From Ferrimonas lipolytica (GTDB lineage: Bacteria; Pseudomonadota; Gammaproteobacteria; Enterobacterales; Shewanellaceae), in the NCBI RefSeq assembly GCF_012295575.1, contig NZ_CP051180.1, positions 1,488,001 to 1,552,000 of the forward strand: 64,000 nucleotides of DNA, given 5' to 3'. Within the stretch, counting starts at the first letter, position 1. Every line of letters begins with the position of its first letter. Under the pieces are notes generated by a model that was given only the letters and a program-made list of their open reading frames with translations, ran no database searches and was not told the origin of the DNA. Positions 61,590-64,000 of this stretch are shown piece by piece. The translations under genes were made by a program, and so were the position numbers.

Positions 61590-62066
61590 TTAAGAGCTCT
61601 TAGTCGAAGCCGTTGCATGGCGAAGTTCCGCCGTTAGCGGCAGAACTTGAGAAAGTAACTTACGCGATGGTGTTTGGTCTTGATCAATACCGATAAGATC
61701 GAGCGAGATCTCAAGGTGAGTTAGGGGAATAGAAGCAGTATCGACCTTGAAGTTTTGAGAAACTAGGGTTATCGCTACCTGATTGCGACCAACGATCGCT
61801 TGAATAGGCGCATGGGGCAGAAAGTTCTCTTTGTTAGCAGGGGCTAAATTTATTCGGACGTTCTCACCAAATGAACCGTCGTAACAATAGTCCAATTCAT
61901 AGATGACGTAATTAGCGTTGTTAGCGATAGCTTCAACCGACACAATATCGTTTGGTTGCGCGCAGCCGGATAAGCCCGCTGGATTACTGTAGCGCTCCAA
62001 TGCAATATCGATCTGTTCGCAACCAGTTAGTGTAACCATTAACAACGGTAAAGCCCAAACTCGCAT
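61590..62066 (-). CDS. Small predicted lipoprotein
   Basis: 158 residues. Signal peptide with lipobox LTGC (Cys at about 16) and Glu at +2, so outer-membrane location is likely. Contains two further cysteines (SGCAQP and LDYCYD) that could pair. No recognised domain; mostly predicted beta structure. AAGGGA lies ahead of the ATG. Located downstream of the sigma-factor gene on the same strand; the 190-bp gap contains a direct repeat (ATATATCGCTA at 62147 and 62179). Confidence 0.7.
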   Translation of the reverse strand: MRVWALPLLMVTLTGCEQIDIALERYSNPAGLSGCAQPNDIVSVEAIANNANYVIYELDYCYDGSFGENVRINLAPANKENFLPHAPIQAIVGRNQVAITLVSQNFKVDTASIPLTHLEISLDLIGIDQDQTPSRKLLSQVLPLTAELRHATASTKSS

Positions 62067-62258
62067 TCAACATCCCTTGTGGTAACCGAGTAATAATAAT
62101 TTAGCAGGTGTTAGTAGTCGTTAGTAGGCTCGGCTGGCGCTAACAGATATATCGCTACCAACCACCGCAATAAATAGCATATATCGCTATTAATTTGGTT
62201 ACTACCGACGTCAACACTCGACTAGGTAGAACATGAGAGAATGAGGCATGTTAGTCTG

Positions 62259-63185
62259 CTAACTATAAAATTGCGCTAGTTGATCTATTGTTAATCTGTC
62301 CTTTAATTTTCTCAGCGCTTCGTTCTGCAGCTTACGCACTCGCTCTCGGGTAATACCGACGTCCCTCCCCACCTCAGTCAGTGTCATCGGTTCATATTGA
62401 AATAGCCCGAATCGACGGACAATAACCTCTTTTTCTTGCGAGTTAAGATCGGCAACCAAACCGTTTAAGGAGCGGTGAACATTTTCTTCCTCTTGGGTTT
62501 CATTGAAGTCAATCTGGTCGACTAAGGTATCAACAAACGAGCCTTCACCCTCTGCCGATAGCGCGCTATCAAGCGACAAGGTTTTATCCCGTAGGTTAAG
62601 AATACTCTCAACGTGTGCGGCTGTTTTGCCAACCTTAACCGCAATCTCTTCGGATGACGCTTCATGCTCTTCGGTTTGGGCCAGTTTTCGGGCCTCACGG
62701 ATATATACATTCATCTCTTTGATGACATGGACCGGCAGCCGAATGGTTCGTCCGGTATTCATGATGCCCCGTTCGATGCTTTCACGGATCCACCAGGTCG
62801 CGTATGTAGAAAAACGATAACCAAGTTCAGCATCGAATTTTTCGACCGCTCGAATCAGGCCAACATTGCCCTCTTCAATCAAATCGGACATATCGAGACC
62901 ACGGTTTTGATATGAGCGGGCGATTTTCACTACCAAACGTAGATTACTTTCAATCAATCGTTGCCGTGACAATTTGCAACCAGTTTTCTCGTTACGAGAT
63001 AATTCAACAACGTGTTCGTGCTTAAGTAACGGAAAACGATTTAGCTGTGCTAAATAAAGTTGTAGTGAATCCGCGTTGGCTGGCTGACTGGTCGTACTAG
63101 CGAGTGCTGTATCTTTAACATCTCGCTGACACTTGGTTTCACTGTCATCTTGGTTTGGTGTTGAAGCACCTGCTGCGTCTTTCAT
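62259..63185 (-). CDS. rpoS: RpoS-like sigma-70 family factor
   Basis: About 308 residues from the ATG at 63185 (AGGGGTG ahead; better than the ORF start at 63236). Sigma regions: 1.2 (DSLQLYLAQLNRFPLLKHEH), 2 (ESNLRLVVKIARSYQNRGLD, DLIEEGNVGLIRAVEKFDAE, YRFSTYATWWIRESIERGIM, RTIRLPVHVIKEMNVYIREA), 3 and 4.2 (TLTEVGRDVGITRERVRKLQ). The profile is closest to RpoS. Differences from E. coli RpoS include IRES in place of IRQT, and an unrelated N-terminus. It is not next to nlpD, the usual partner, so it may be a second RpoS-type factor. Confidence 0.85.
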   Translation of the reverse strand: MKDAAGASTPNQDDSETKCQRDVKDTALASTTSQPANADSLQLYLAQLNRFPLLKHEHVVELSRNEKTGCKLSRQRLIESNLRLVVKIARSYQNRGLDMSDLIEEGNVGLIRAVEKFDAELGYRFSTYATWWIRESIERGIMNTGRTIRLPVHVIKEMNVYIREARKLAQTEEHEASSEEIAVKVGKTAAHVESILNLRDKTLSLDSALSAEGEGSFVDTLVDQIDFNETQEEENVHRSLNGLVADLNSQEKEVIVRRFGLFQYEPMTLTEVGRDVGITRERVRKLQNEALRKLKDRLTIDQLAQFYS

Positions 63186-63236
63186 AATATTCACCCCTGC
63201 CTCTTCACGCGACGTGTTAATTCGAAGACTAAGCAC

Positions 63237-63640
63237 CTAACGTCAGCACCCTAGAACAACGTTAACAATTAGTTAGTTACGCGGAGCAACTTACTCATTA
63301 CGATGTTACAGCAATGACAATGCAATGTGACAGCAACTTTACCATTTAGGTGTAAATAATTACGCTTTCCATGTCAAAAATTGAATTCAGACGTACAGCG
63401 TGGATAACAGGCACGTGAGATTGATGCCGTCACAAGGGGAACGTCAATACGTTGTTAATTTGAGTGCTTGGATTTTTTGGGCGATGACTGGCAGAAGCAA
63501 TTCAATCTCATTTGACAACGCGTGTGATAAACAACCAACGTGCATTATGGACGCGGTAAGGGCTCTGTTTTTTAGCGAGCATTACCTTTATAAGTTCATG
63601 CTTATGCCTGCCAAATCATAATTTTTGTCGCTAAAACGAC
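63237..63640. other. Intergenic region upstream of the sigma-factor gene
   Basis: About 400 bp that must contain the sigma-gene promoter. A 73-codon open frame at 63400-63621 lacks a ribosome site and family features. No RNA gene recognised. Confidence 0.5.
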
Positions 63641-63674
63641 AAAACCCGCGAACTTATTGCTAAGTTCGCGGGTT
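63625..63674 (-). terminator. tRNA-Ser terminator
   Basis: AACCCGCGAACTTA-TTGC-TAAGTTCGCGGGTT perfect 14-bp stem (63643-63674), followed on the minus strand by TTTTGTCGTTTT. Confidence 0.9.
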
Positions 63675-63684
63675 CGTCTGCATA

Positions 63685-63775
63685 TGGCGGAGGGATAGGG
63701 ATTTGAACCCTAGAGGAGCTATAAACCCCTGCCGGTTTTCAAGACCGGTGCATTCGACCACTCTGCCATCCCTCC
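63685..63775 (-). tRNA. tRNA-Ser (anticodon UGA)
   Basis: 91 nt including encoded CCA. Acceptor arm GGAGGGA/TCCCTCC, anticodon stem CCGGT-CTTGAAA-ACCGG giving anticodon TGA, long variable arm as in class II tRNAs, T-arm with GGTTCAAATCC. Terminator 11 bp downstream. Confidence 0.97.
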
Positions 63776-63895
63776 GAGGCCTGCATTTATACCGTTGTAG
63801 ATAATGGATGTAAATAGCCAAAAAGCCGACTGCGCAACATCCATCCTGCAACTGTTTAGTTTGCCTGCAAACGGCATGAATTACGTGAAACTACG

Positions 63896-64000
63896 TTACG
63901 CTTGGCAGCCTTCAAGCTGCACCAACAAATCGTGGATTTCAGCTTTCAATTCCTTATCAACAATCTTGTTGCTGTCGGTTTTGGCCTTGCTAAGAATCGC
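63896..64000 (-). CDS. Unidentified gene, 3' end only
   Basis: 34 C-terminal codons and a TAA stop (63896-63898) open to the right edge: AILSKAKTDSNKIVDKELKA then EIHDLLVQLEGCQA. Helical, charged and in a frame open to the right edge. Too short to identify. Confidence 0.5.
   Translation of the reverse strand, partial: AILSKAKTDSNKIVDKELKAEIHDLLVQLEGCQA

Noticed and set aside
63400-63621. 73-codon ORF upstream of tRNA-Ser
   Set aside because: No ribosome site and no family-like features.

Overview
The window looks like chromosomal DNA of a marine-type gammaproteobacterium of the order Alteromonadales (Shewanella/Ferrimonas-like). The evidence is gene order and family content: zwf-pgl-edd-eda next to hexR-pykA; serS/rarA/lolA/ftsK/lrp/ald/trxB/cydDC/aat/bpt/infA; clpA-clpS/cspD/icd/rluE/mnmA/hflD/purB; a TtpC-type TonB operon; leucine dehydrogenase; and a multiheme cytochrome lipoprotein. 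The genus is inference. No phage, plasmid, rRNA operon or CRISPR array was seen.

Layout. 1-7.5 kb is accessory: an RND efflux pump and adaptor (pump runs off the left edge) with a divergent LysR gene, a second LysR gene, a tetraheme c-type cytochrome lipoprotein and a LuxR-type regulator. 7.7-15.2 kb is the Entner-Doudoroff/glucose-6-phosphate operon with a HexR box in front of zwf, then hexR and pykA. 15.6-31.1 kb is conserved housekeeping: serS, crcB-rarA-lolA-ftsK (overlapping operon), lrp divergent from ald, trxB, cydDC, a glycine-zipper protein, aat-bpt, infA. 31.1-36.4 kb holds a NikR-like repressor and a divergent four-gene nickel/peptide-type ABC transporter, sitting between infA and clpA, which are often neighbours in this group. 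36.8-45.5 kb returns to clpA-clpS, cspD, icd, rluE, mnmA-hflD-purB. 45.8-53.6 kb is a mixed set: roxA, a DUF4826-like protein, leucine dehydrogenase, YbjN, YnhF, gloA, DUF1294, YgjV, two unknowns, truC. 53.7-58.4 kb is a six-gene TonB2-type energy-transduction operon with a Fur-like box. The right end has an exported amidohydrolase, an FAD oxidoreductase, a small lipoprotein, an RpoS-like sigma factor, tRNA-Ser(UGA) and the 3' end of an unidentified gene.

The most unusual feature is a family of six short non-coding repeats (MITE-like, full length about 292 bp) at 15.25, 17.14, 36.48, 40.00, 45.54 and 48.89 kb. They share inverted ends beginning GGCTGTGT and, in five copies, 8-bp flanking duplications (two perfect, two 7/8, one 6/8). 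Four copies lie directly in the T-tract of an intrinsic transcription terminator, always with the same element end facing the hairpin. A fifth is flanked by a perfect 8-bp duplication inside what may be a decayed membrane-protein gene. The second point of interest is the NikR-like regulator, which keeps the fold and a perfect 10-bp operator-like dyad but has none of the four canonical nickel ligands at their usual positions.
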